NCBI GenBank assembly: GCA_001584585.1
Contig: LSYV01000077.1
Coordinates: 51,855-62,382, forward strand
From: Gonium pectorale
Taxonomy: Eukaryota > Chlorophyta > Chlorophyceae > Chlamydomonadales > Volvocaceae
DNA: 10,528 nucleotides
Direction: 5' to 3'
The position numbers were made by a program, and so were the translations under genes. The number at the start of each line of letters is the position of its first letter. The stretch's first letter is position 1. Shown here piece after piece: positions 1-8,036 of the stretch. The notes beneath the pieces are model-generated. The model searched no databases. It was not told the origin of the DNA and worked only from the letters and a program-made list of their open reading frames with translations.

Positions 1-78
1 CGCTGGCCGCCCCTCTTCTCTCCTCCGCTCCCCTCCCCTCCCGTTCCGGGCCTTGTCCCCTCCCCCCGCCCCGCGCAG
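1..78 (+). other. 3' end of a spliceosomal intron
   Basis: The first 78 bases are a long C/T-rich tract ending in CGCAG at 74-78, a textbook polypyrimidine tract plus acceptor. The coding frame of the next exon opens directly after it, starting with Leu-Thr-Glu at 79. The donor lies outside the window, so intron length is unknown. Confidence 0.7.
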
Positions 79-1218
79 CTGACCGAGGCGCTGCAGCGCT
101 CGGGGGCCGACCTGGCCATCGTCAGCCTGGGGGTCCCGCCCGACCTGGCCCAGCAGCTGGACGACGAGGCTGCGGAGGCGGAGGTGGAGGCGGCGGGGGC
201 GGACCGCGAGGCGGCGGAGGCGGAGGCCGGGACAGCGGCGGAGGGCGGGACAACGGTGGAGGCCGGGGCGGCGGCGGAGGCCGAGGCGGGGGCGGAGGGT
301 GAGGCGGGGGCGGTGGGGGAGCCGATATCGTGTGAGGAGAGCGAGGAGGAGAATAGGGCGGAGGGTGGCCTGGGCCGTCTGCTGGCAGGCCTGCGTCGTC
401 TGCGCTGCAATGCGCCCGAGCCGGCGGGACCGGCGGCGTCCGCCGCGGGAGTGACGGCGGCGGCGGCGCCGGCCGTGCGTGCCAGCAGCGGCGCAGCGAC
501 GGCCGGCGGCAGCGCAGGAACGGCCGCCGGCGACGTCGGCTCCGGGCGACAGCGGCATCACCGGCAGCGGCAGCAGCACACGCTGGGCTGGAGCGCGGAG
601 CAGGAGGACGGCAGCGGTGGGGAAGGTGGTGGGGGCGGCGAAGGCGGGGGTGGGGGCGGGGGCGGGGGCGGGGCGGCCGGCGGGCGCACGCAGTCGTCCG
701 CGTCGCTGTTCTTCAGCCAGGCCCGGAAGCTCGCCTTGGCCCTGGCAATGGAGGCGGAGGGCGTCGCGGCCGAAGCAAGGGAGGCTACTGCTGCGATGAC
801 GGAGGCTCTGGGTGCAAGGGGGGGTCACGGCTGCGGCGGCGGGAGGCGAGACTGCGGCGCCGCCGCCGCACTGGGAGCGGCGAGCGGCTCAGCTTGAGCG
901 GGAATGCGAGCGCGAGCGGGAGCGGGAGCGGCTCGCGCGGCACAGGCGGTGGGCGCGGCTGCGGCTGGTTCAGCTGACGCTGGAGCAGCTGGGGGCGCTG
1001 GGCGATGCGGGCCACCCGGTGCGGGAGGGGCTGGAGCTGGAGCTGCTGCTGATGGAGTGCGAGCCGGGGCGGCCGGATCGGCTGGTGGACAGGGGGGGAG
1101 GGGGGCGGCCGCCGCCGACGGCGGCGGCGCCGTGGGCAACATGGGTGGCCGCGGCGGTGGGGCCAGGGGCGTGGGTGGCGGCGGAGGGGCCAAGGCCGCC
1201 GTGCGGCGCGCGAGGTGA
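79..1218 (+). CDS. 3' part of a low-complexity Ala/Glu/Gly-rich, coiled-coil protein (unrecognised), frame disrupted
   Basis: I do not recognise the family. The exon opens at 79 after a good acceptor, in the frame of base 79, and reads LTEALQRSGADLAIVSLG, then a long Ala/Glu/Gly-rich stretch. A poly-Gly run follows around 625-680, then a helical segment (ARKLALALAMEAEG). That frame ends in TGA at 895-897. From about 826 the next frame (+1) becomes clearly coding-like: PPHWERRAAQLERE, an Arg/Glu heptad-like stretch, then LRLVQLTLEQLGALGDAG and LELELLLMECEPGRPDRL. After the G-rich run at 1092-1105 the first frame again looks better, with a Gly/Arg-rich tail ending AKAAVRRAR and TGA at 1216-1218. 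The two shifts cancel and sit at or near seven-G runs (818-824 and 1092-1098). I therefore infer a single coding region with two indels rather than two genes. It could also be the N-terminal part of the kinase gene downstream. Confidence 0.5.
618..678 (+). repeat. G-rich tract encoding poly-glycine, potential G-quadruplex
   Basis: This stretch is almost pure G with single A, T or C interruptions, including several consecutive GGGGGC units around 645-672. In the gene's frame it encodes a run of about twelve glycines after short Gly-Glu repeats. It has far more than four G-runs of three or more, so a quadruplex on the coding strand is possible. It is also a place where polymerase slippage or sequencing error is likely. 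Confidence 0.6.
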
Positions 1219-1295
1219 TGGGCTTCGTTGGGCGGCGGCCAGGTTCGTCCGGCGGCGGCCTGGGTTCATTCGGCGTACGGCCAGCCGCTCCCTAG
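1215..1295 (+). other. possible intron joining the upstream low-complexity gene to the kinase
   Basis: GAG|GTGATG at 1214/1215 is a fair donor and GCTCCCTAG at 1287-1295 a fair acceptor. The exon before ends in phase 2 (AG) and the sequence after begins with one base completing AGG (Arg), then runs in the same frame as the kinase start at 1363. Removing these 81 bases removes the TGA at 1216. No TGTAA element lies between 1219 and 1362, where a separate upstream gene would need its 3' UTR. Against it, ATG at 1363 is itself a good start. This is inference only. Confidence 0.3.
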
Positions 1296-1362
1296 GGTGG
1301 TTCCGCATAGAAGTGGGGCTAATTGTGCCCATAGTCTGCCCAAGTCTAAAGGTAGACCTTCC

Positions 1363-4300
1363 ATGGTGACCAAGGAGCGGGCTGCCGCGGTCGTGCGCGC
1401 ATCTGCGCGTTCCGACGAAGAGAAAGGCGAACTGCTGGAATGGCTGGACAGGTATCCGGACCAAGAGCTGGCAAAATGGTTGATCGAGGACAAAGACAAC
1501 GACGAGATCATTTTGACCTTCATACAGCGCAGGGCCGGAGGTGCGTTGGTGGGATGAGGGGTCCTCACCAGCGACTTGACCTGAGTAATGATACCAGCAA
1601 CCCGCGACAGCTGCTGGCTACCGCAAAGAGAGCCACACAGTTGGCTGGCAACTGCGGGGATCTACCTCGGCCGCTGTGGGCACAGCTGTGTATGGTTTAA
1701 ATGGCGACTTTCCGACCGACTATCCGACCGATCGTTGTATGCGCGCGGCAACTTTAAGCTGCCGTCTCACCAGGATCCGTCCACGCCCGCATCCCCCGCC
1801 CGGAAACCGGACCGCATTGAGAGCGTGCAGCGCGTGCAGTTTCTAATCTGCATGTGCCTTTCGGTCGCTGTTGCGTCGTGCATGCGTAGTCTGTAAGCTC
1901 TGCAACCCTCAAGACACGGCTGACATGCCATGGAGCTGAGGTCTTGCCCCTTCTGCTCTCGGTTCTCTCCTCCCTTTTGCGTAGGTGCAGCGGCCGGCCC
2001 TGGCCCGGGAAGCAGGGCAGCTGCCACCGGTGAGGAAGTGCCGGGAACTCTGTACTTACAAAATGGGCATTTTTTTGGCGAAGCGTACGGGATCTGGCAA
2101 GCTAGGGACCTGACATCCATCGTGTGCTGCCACTGTGCTTGTATGTCCATATCGTTGTGGTCCCGGCGTGCTGCCCACGGCTGCGGCTGCTGGCTACGCA
2201 CATGGCTGGTGCGTTTGTCTACTAAGCCCCTGACCCTTCTGAGCGCTGTGATATGGGGATCTGCGGTCGCACCCGTCGCACCGTGGGGCCCACGGCTCGA
2301 GATGGCATGCGCAGGGGCGTTCTGCGTGCCGCGTGAGGCCGCCCTACGATTTTGCGCCCAAACCGCCGCCGTGTTAAAATGGAACGACACATACAACGAG
2401 CGTAGCCGCCGTGTGTAAGCAGTCCTCGCACTCTACCCACAAACCACACCCCACACGTAGGATCGAGCACGTGCAGCGGCGTGTAGTTGCTTATCGCATG
2501 TGCCTTCCTGCCGCTCCCACATCTGTTCGGTGGCAGCATCACCTTCTGCTAGCATCATCCCCCCACGTTTTAGTTCCGCCTGTACAGGCACAAATACTGC
2601 TGTGCACACTGTAACGGGATTGGCCGTGGGGTGACGGCTCTCCTTTCTTCTTGGTTGCAACTGCGCCCTTGGCGTGTCGGCTCGTGGTAGGAACCATGCA
2701 AGTCTGCCTTCTGAGCAGCAAAACCTGCGTGAGCGTGTTGCTTCATGCCGATTTCCCTTTTGGGCTGGCCGTGGGCTGGATCCGTAAGGTCCTCAACCGC
2801 TTGGCAGGAGCGGCATCCCTTGCATTTGCCCCTACGACGGAGCGAGTACACAAAATGGTAATGCCTGCCTCCTATTAGTTGTGCCTTGCAGTGGATCTGC
2901 TGGTCAGGTTCGAGCAGCTCTGCATGCATAGGCTGACTCCCTCTGAGCAGCAGGTGCGGGCGGTCCTTGACCCCTGCACGCTCATGCCATGCTGGGTACC
3001 CCGGTCCGGTCCAGTCCAATTCGGGAGTGTTGCAATGCTTATGCGTGCAATATTATTGCTAACTTGAAGTTGCTCACTTCGTCCCTTCCTTGACGCATGT
3101 AGGTGCTTACTGACAATGACTCAGCCATGAGGGCCCTGTTGTCGGGCACCATGACCGAGCGGCAGGCGACAAAGGTCCTCAGGGACATCAAGTCCCGCCT
3201 CAAAACAAGCACGAAGAACGTCATCCTGAACGACCGGGTAAGTACGCACCCGGAAACTGCGATCATGCGGGTTGTACCCCATAGGCCATGTCGTGTAGTC
3301 ACCTTGCGAACATCCACAGGGCTACATCTTCGACGAACACCTAAGCTCGGCAGGACAGGCCCGCTCATCCCTGTACTACGTCTTCAAGTGAGCGCTCTGG
3401 GTGTGGGGCGTGTACGACTTCCGGCAAAGGCGGGAAGGCGCATGCAGGGTTACAGGCGCTTTTGGGTAGGATGTGTTACTTGACGAATCGGCCTACCACC
3501 TGATCTGCAGAGGCGCTGGCGTGTACTGCGGCAAGGTGTACCACCCGGGCGAGGTGGCGTCGATGACCAACGAGAAGACCGTTTCAGAGGCGGTGCACCG
3601 CGACCAGCACTGGCCCACGCTCATTAAGGTGCGCCTAGTACGGGCCTTGGTCAGCAAGTCTTGACAGGTCTCCGCCGCTAACCGTCCACCCATGAGCGGG
3701 CTCAACTACTAGCTACATATTGCTGTCATGGACTGTTTTCTGCCTACCAGGAGTGCAACACTCATACCTTTGCCCGTCCTTAGGTCATCGACGCCTTCCA
3801 CGCCGGGCGGCACGCGGTGCTCATTCTGCCCCTGCTGGCCAAGTCGGCCGCCGACCTGCTGGTGGCGACTGCTGCCGACGTGGGTGACGAGGCCACTGCG
3901 TATGTGTGCATGGGCGTGCTGGCAGCCATGGCTGGCCTGGCGTCCAATGGCTGGTGCCACGGCGACATCAAGCCCGCGAATATCATGCTGACAGGGGACC
4001 AGGTATGGCCCGTCTGCCTTGCTCTTTGCTTTGCACGAGCGTGGGGGCAACCCTTGTGATCGTGGTAGTCTCCAACCTTGTTCAAGCGAGATTCCTGAAC
4101 GTACGCCCAGCAGCCTGTGCTGGATCTCACGCCATGCTTTTGCAAGACCGGACGGGAGACGAGAATTGGAGATCAGTGCGCCCATGTCGGAAACGTTTGT
4201 TTCCGAAACACCATACGTTGTGCTGGAGCACGGGCCTCCATGCGCATGCACTCGCAGCCCCGCCCCAAGACACCACCGCCCTCGTCGTCAGCGCCCCAAC

Positions 4301-4916
4301 ACACCGCACCAATTCAGCGCGTAGGCAGGCCCCACGCCGATACCGCACCTACCGTCCTCATCCATCCGGCTTCTCCTGTCACTTGCAGAAACGCGTTGTG
4401 CTGGTGGACCTGGGCGCATGCACCAGGTGGGCCGGGCAAGGCGCCGCGCACACCAAGCCACAGTGTCAGTTGTGCATGTGCGTGTGTAGCCGGCCAGTTG
4501 TGCTGGACGTTTAACCCGGACTTGTGCAGCCTCCGTGTACCTCTTTATGAGAGTTTCACCGTCCGTCCCGATCCAGAGTTCCGGAGCTCCTCACGGAGTT
4601 CACCAAGCACTACGCGCTGGGTCTGCCGAATGTCGCCGGCCTCCAATGGGACCTGGCCTGCCTCGCCAGCACCCTGTGTCTCCTGGGCGGCATCATGGTG
4701 GCCAAGCCCCTGGCCCACGAGCTCAAGGAAGAACTGCGGGTCTGGGAGGGCAGCTTATCTTTCGGCGGCCAGCTCGCGCTGCACATCCTGGAGCACCTCG
4801 ACGGGGTCAACACGGTGGAGAAGCTCAGGGAGGACGTGTGGGACAAGGTGATGGAACGTGTGCGCGACCAGCTCGGGGAGGAGCACGCGGCGACGCTGGC
4901 GTCCTGGTGGCCCTAG
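1363..4916 (+). CDS. atypical protein kinase, nine exons, 400 residues
   Basis: Exons: 1363-1540, 1985-2029, 2892-2953, 3103-3237, 3320-3387, 3511-3628, 3784-4002, 4389-4426, 4577-4916. Every intron is GT-AG, every junction matches in phase, and the total is 1203 bases. ATG 1363 is the first in-frame ATG after TGA 1216 and sits in CCATGG. Residues 1-140 are helical and charged (SDEEKGELLEWLDRYPDQEL; FEQLCMHRLTPSEQQ). The kinase fold starts near residue 141. The glycine loop is poor (SSAGQARS, about 149-156), with Lys171 in VYCGKVY and Glu184 or Glu189 as the helix-C glutamate. The catalytic loop is HGDIKPANIM (Asp263, Asn268), the metal site is DLG (Asp282), TKHYALG (297-303) lies where GTxxYxAPE normally is, and Asp313 is the helix-F aspartate. 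Catalytic residues are kept, so phosphotransfer is plausible, but as a non-RD kinase without APE. No signal peptide or membrane segment is seen. The substrate is unknown. The C terminus may be truncated (see 4917-5100). Confidence 0.85.
1541..1984 (+). other. intron 1 of the kinase gene (444 bp)
   Basis: The donor GTGCGT follows exon 1 in phase 1. The acceptor is a strong pyrimidine tract ending TTTTGCGTAG just before 1985. Composition is lower in GC than the exons. Open frames inside (for example after the AG at 1609-1610) are not convincingly coding, and I see no gene in it. A TGTAA at 1892-1896 is taken as chance because the gene continues. Confidence 0.65.
2030..2891 (+). other. intron 2 of the kinase gene (862 bp)
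   Basis: The donor is GTGAGG and the acceptor GTGCCTTGCAG at 2881-2891; both flanks are phase 1. This is the largest intron here, of mixed composition with no convincing exon or mobile-element reading frame. Motifs near 2460-2515 (GTGCAGCGGCGTG, GCATGTGCCTT) loosely resemble 1826-1860 in intron 1, which may be an old diverged repeat. A short exon inside cannot be excluded. Confidence 0.6.
4003..4388 (+). other. intron 7 of the kinase gene (386 bp) with a short perfect hairpin
   Basis: The donor GTATGG directly follows the HGDIKPAN exon and the acceptor CTCCTGTCACTTGCAG precedes the DLG exon, both in phase 0. Inside, 4187-4206 is a perfect hairpin: TCGGAAAC, loop GTTT, GTTTCCGA. No protein-coding content is evident. 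Open frames crossing this interval are exon read-through into intron. Confidence 0.6.
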
Positions 4917-5100
4917 ATCGCCCTCGTACCTTCGCCCCTTGCTGCCTGCCTTGGGGAAGGGCCCCTTCGCCGTGGCGGACCACTGCAGCCTGGACGACTG
5001 CAGGAGCATAGGCCGTATGTTCGCGCGCATGGTGGCGGACGGCTGCCAGGAGTTCGCCGTACACGAGGTGCGGCCTAAGGGACAGGCGGTGATGGTGTAG
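4917..5100 (+). pseudogene. out-of-frame coding-like tail of the kinase
   Basis: Directly after the kinase stop (TAG 4914-4916, frame of base 4695), a different frame (that of base 4960) reads LGKGPFAVADHCSLDDCRSI, then GRMFARMVADGCQEFAVHEV and on to RPKGQAVMV, ending in TAG at 5098-5100. Composition and codon use resemble the kinase exons. A single extra base near 4900-4915 would connect the two. Two single-base deletions would also do, passing through the third frame (VALDRPRTFAP, about 4907-4939). A splice from GACAAG|GTGATG (4847/4848) to GGGGAAG|GGC (4959/4960) is phase-compatible, but it would discard a convincing helix (VMERVRDQLGEEHAAT). Likely the original kinase C terminus, cut by a frameshift or by a sequence error. 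Confidence 0.55.
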
Positions 5101-5359
5101 GTGGCGGTGACGGCGGCGGTGCCGGCGACCGAGGCAGAGGCGGTGGCGTCAGAGAAGGCCGCGGTGGAGGGCGATAGTGGTCGTGGTTAGGTGAGGCCGG
5201 CCGGCCACCCCAGGCGCGGGTTTAACGGTGAGGGCGACGCGAGGCCATGTGTCGTCAGCTGCAGAGCAAACTGCAGTCCAAACTGCTGTGGTCCAGGACT
5301 CGGCTGTTAGTGGTGTTTCACGCGCCGGTAACGTCCCGAGCAATGGGAGGGCGACATAA
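5101..5359 (+). pseudogene. further Ala/Val-rich coding-like sequence beyond stop codons
   Basis: Past TAG 5098-5100 the same frame continues as VAVTAAVPATEAEAVASEKA and on to DSGRG, ending in TAG at 5188-5190. In the next frame over, 5198-5356 reads RPATPGAGLTVRATRGHVSS and continues as an Ala/Val/Ser-rich stretch to TAA at 5357-5359. An alternative reading around 5085-5172 gives a Gly/Arg-rich (RGG-like) peptide, so low complexity weakens the call. It may be more of the same eroded tail, or a Gly/Ala-rich 3' UTR that only looks coding. Confidence 0.3.
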
Positions 5360-5369
5360 TTGGGCAAAG

Positions 5370-5862
5370 CCGAGCAACGCAGTGGGAGTGTGTGCCTCCG
5401 TTACTCGTACGGTGGTGCGGTACTTGAGGACCGCCGTGTGTGTCGCCGGTGCGAAGGAGAGGGCGCACGAGAGTCTTGCTGCAGCCGCCCCTATGTGCCG
5501 TGTTCCTCTTGTTGCCTGCCGGTAGGAACGTCTGTTCTTGCTCCGCACCGTCTATCTTCTCTTGTGTAAGCCGGCAAGCCTTGGCTTCTGCGCACGCGGC
5601 ACGTGAGGAAGCTGAGGAGTGGAGCTTGAGGTGCTGTACTTGCGATTGTACGGTATCACGCCCGAGCATGTACGGCATACCATACGATGTGTGGGCATGT
5701 ATGATCTGCAAGCCAACATACATCGTGTTTTGGTCAAGACTAGGCGCGGACGGAAAATCATGGATTAATGTAGGATGGGTGTACGACTAATGTGGTGGAG
5801 GGTGTCTGTCTGCCTGGCTGCCAGCTTGGGCCAACGTCTGGGTTGTGAACGGTGCCCCTTAA
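5370..5862. other. no gene recognised
   Basis: Composition is moderate and all six frames are short or closed. Overlapping frames on both strands lack the codon bias of the kinase exons. It is presumably the kinase 3' UTR followed by intergenic sequence. Confidence 0.5.
5565..5569 (+). terminator. candidate poly(A) signal TGTAA for the kinase gene
   Basis: TGTAA is the usual poly(A) signal of volvocine green algae. This one lies 465 bases after TAG 5100 and 649 after TAG 4916, a plausible 3' UTR length. The pentamer also occurs by chance elsewhere in the window, including in introns, so this rests on position alone. Confidence 0.3.
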
Positions 5863-6535
5863 CAGCTTTTCACCCCGTGGCGCCGGGCTTTACCACTGCC
5901 TGCGCCAGGGCCGCTGTTCGGCCCCCACGCTACAGGCTGCCAGCTACCCCCTGCACGGAGCTGTATGTATACCGGTATATGCCTTCTGCGTCTTCAATAT
6001 GCCAATGAGATGTGCACAAAGTCATGGCAACGTATCATAGGAGTACTTGGTCGGGGAAAGGAAGTATCGTTGCGCCAAGATGATTGCCTGTACGCCTGCG
6101 AATGTCGTGTGGCACCTCTGCCATCGGCAAATCGCGGTACCATCGTCCTCCGCCTCATGTGGGGGCTGCACCACAGCTGTACGCCGCGTGCGCCTCAGGG
6201 GCGTGTGCCATATATGCGGGTGGATCTGGCAGTTCCCATCTTGCAAGCATACCTTTGCCGGTCGGAAGGATGGGGATGGCGATCCTACCAGGGTAAGGGC
6301 GGTGCCGCGTCGGCCCTCATCGTACATTACTGTTTGACCCGATCCGGTTCTTTTGGGTCGGCTTTGACGGCTAGGCTGCCATGCAACATGGCACCTTGCA
6401 CAAAGCCGCCCCGCTGGTACGGTCACACATTCGGGTGCGTATGTCCATACAGGTGACACCCCTTCCTTTCTAGGGTTTCAAGGTCAGCCTGGTTCAGCCA
6501 TGAAACATTTCACTCCGAGACACGCTGCCGCCTGA
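5863..6535 (+). CDS. weak two-exon candidate, unrecognised
   Basis: From 5863 to 6453 one frame stays open for 197 codons, with ATG at 5965, in sequence of only moderate GC. A good donor (CCAGG|GTAAGG, 6292/6293) and an excellent acceptor (CCTTCCTTTCTAG, ending 6473) bracket a possible 181 bp intron. In this frame the join is phase 1 and gives a short last exon, GFQGQPGSAMKHFTPRHAAA, then TGA at 6533-6535. Two other frames also cross the junction plausibly. One is Ala/Gly-rich; the other is Cys-rich (CHICGWIWQFPSCKHTF) and ends GFKVSLVQP. So the splice signals are better supported than any one frame. Codon bias is weak and the product resembles nothing I know. Confidence 0.25.
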
Positions 6536-6730
6536 TGGCACATTCCCTGATATCTAAATATGGTCCGTTCTGGCTTCGTCCATGCAATCATGGATTCTTG
6601 GCCTGCCTTTTTTCGGCGGAAAGGTTACAGCCGGAGAGGCGAGAAAGCGCGCAGACAACGGGAGGGACAGGCAGCCCTCCACCGAAACCCTGCCCTAACT
6701 ACAGCGCACCACGGCAGCCAAGACCAAACA

Positions 6731-6879
6731 CCGACGGCACACACGAGAGAAGGAACCCTGCACCTAAAGACCACAGAACAGGAAGGCAGAGGAAGGCCTG
6801 AGATTCGATTTATAACAAAGGAAAGGAGAAGCTGACCACCAGGACAAGAGAGAAACAGACCAAAAGGACCCGTGGAGCA
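6731..6879 (+). repeat. dispersed repeat, copy A
   Basis: About 149 bp that recurs in the same orientation at 8644-8779. Shared blocks include GAAGGAACCCTGCACCTA, GACCACAGAACAGGAAGGCA, GGAAAGGAGAAGCTGA and AAAGGACCCGTGGAGCA. Copy A has about 15 extra bases in the middle (around 6788-6815). The plus strand is purine-rich. No protein reading is shared, so it is a non-coding repeat or a fragment of a larger element. Confidence 0.85.
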
Positions 6880-6893
6880 AACCACACCCCTCC

Positions 6894-7187
6894 CTAGCAA
6901 AAGTCCGCAACCCGAACCCCTACCCCCGTCTGCGACCCGCCGAAACAGAGCGGCAAACGGCACCTGCCCCAACAAGGGCACCGTACCTCTGAACACCCAG
7001 AAATGCAACGCTCCGCAACACCCACCACCAAAAACCCACCACCGAAACCCATGCCCAACCACCAAACCCAGCGGGCACCCTGCGACGGAGCGCGAGGCCT
7101 GCAGGCGACCACCCCGCCACACCCCGAAACCCCAAGCCCAACCACGTAAGGCCCGCAGGCGACAACCCCGCCTCCCGCCTCCGAAGG
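6894..7187 (-). repeat. G/T-rich low-complexity sequence next to the minus-strand fragment
   Basis: On the minus strand this is a string of GGTTGGG, GGGTTT and GGTGGTGGG-like words. It includes a diverged tandem duplication (plus strand GCAGGCGACCACCCCGCC near 7101-7118 and GCAGGCGACAACCCCGCC near 7154-7171). A minus frame stays open through it (stop at 6894-6896), but the Gly/Val/Trp/Cys-rich translation looks like a composition effect, not a protein. Confidence 0.45.
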
Positions 7188-7697
7188 CTTTCTGAAGCTC
7201 CATACCGCCTCCGCCAATGTTCCGAGGGCCACCGCTGGCAGCGCGGTGGACTGGCTGGTCTCCACCGCAAGGTCCCGCCAGTTCTGCAGATCCGCACGCA
7301 CGTAGGCGAGCACGAGGTCCCGCCCAGCCTGCCACGAGCAAACTGGACGCGTCGCGCGGAGCCCCCACAGTGCCTGGTGCGCCAGGGCTTCCACTGGATC
7401 GTGGCGAGGCCCGGGAGGGTCTGGAGGCCCCCGTGCAGCCGCTGCCAAGTGGCGATAGCCGCGGGAGTCCAGGATGTCACCGTAGTCGACGCTGTTAGGG
7501 TCGCTGCTGCTGGAGACCACCATGTCGCTGGGCGCCGGGCGGGGCGCCGGTGGTGCTCGTTGGCGCCCGGAGCCCCCCAATAGGAACCCCGACCGCAACC
7601 CTGCAGTACTGTCACGGCCTGCTGTTGAGCGCTTGGGTGCCGGGGCTGCTGTGGGTGCCTCCGCCTGCCGGCGCCCCCGCAGTGGGTCAACGTCCAT
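7188..7697 (-). CDS. orphan coding fragment, 170 codons, unrecognised (possibly from a mobile element)
   Basis: Minus strand, ATG at 7697, starting MDVDPLRGRRQAEAPTAAPA. A Pro/Ala/Arg/Ser-rich region follows, then a better-structured part: SDPNSVDYGDILDSRGYRHL, DPVEALAHQALWGLRAT, WQAGRDLVLAYVRADLQNW and GTLAEAVWSFRK. Codon use is GC-rich and even, like a true exon. The frame stays open beyond 7188, but the sequence turns abruptly into G/T-rich low complexity, so the real coding part probably ends near Lys at 7188-7190. I see no convincing splice donor there. A repeat copy on each side within about 1 kb suggests a gag-like or other transposon protein, but I cannot identify a domain. It could equally be a truncated host gene. 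Confidence 0.5.
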
Positions 7698-8036
7698 GCG
7701 GGAAGGCCCTCCTGCCTGCCTGCGAACTTCATGAGTGCTCAATCCATACTCGCCAGTCTGGGCGGGGAAGCAGGGAGACAGGGAAAAGGGCTAAAGGTCG
7801 CCAGATGTCCGAAATGCAGGTCTCGGCGGCGCTTCGCTGGCCTTTGCTGGCCTTTGCTGGCAGGAGGATGTGCGGTTGGCTGCTCTCCGGGATGTGGTCC
7901 ACATATGTATACGCCCGAATTTTTGTTTGGGCGGATGCCTCAGGAAGCCCGTCCGGGAGCCGTTGCAAGCGGCATGCAGGCCTCGCAGGAACGGGTGCAC
8001 ACAGAGCCGCGGTGTGTGCGCTGCGCGAGCATTTGA
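7698..8036. other. no gene recognised; short tandem repeat
   Basis: No convincing exon is seen. At 7836-7861 the 10 bp unit CCTTTGCTGG occurs twice in tandem with a flanking partial copy. Frames on both strands are short and lack codon bias. Confidence 0.4.

Noticed and set aside
785..1464. Long minus-strand frames opposite the first gene (785-1015, 825-1193, 970-1464)
   Set aside because: They are Pro/Ala/Arg-rich mirror images of the Gly/Ala/Glu-rich plus-strand coding sequence, with no start context or splice signals.
1767..2542. Frames on both strands of about 160-210 codons across kinase introns 1 and 2
   Set aside because: They cross well-supported splice sites, lack codon bias, and the two strands are open together, which suggests chance.
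3709..4251. Minus-strand 180-codon frame
   Set aside because: It lies antisense to the exon with the HGDIKPAN catalytic loop, so it is a shadow of the real gene.
4117..4851. Plus-strand 244-codon frame through intron 7, exon 8, intron 8 and exon 9 in the wrong frame
   Set aside because: Ser/Pro/Arg-rich out-of-frame reading; the spliced kinase explains the same DNA better.
4914..5190. TAG reassigned as a sense codon
   Set aside because: After TAG 4914 the same frame is not coding-like, so a frame shift is still required; reassignment does not explain the pattern.
6625..7368. Minus-strand 247-codon frame
   Set aside because: It runs through repeat copy A and the G/T-rich tract. The Gly/Trp/Cys/Val-rich translation is a composition effect.
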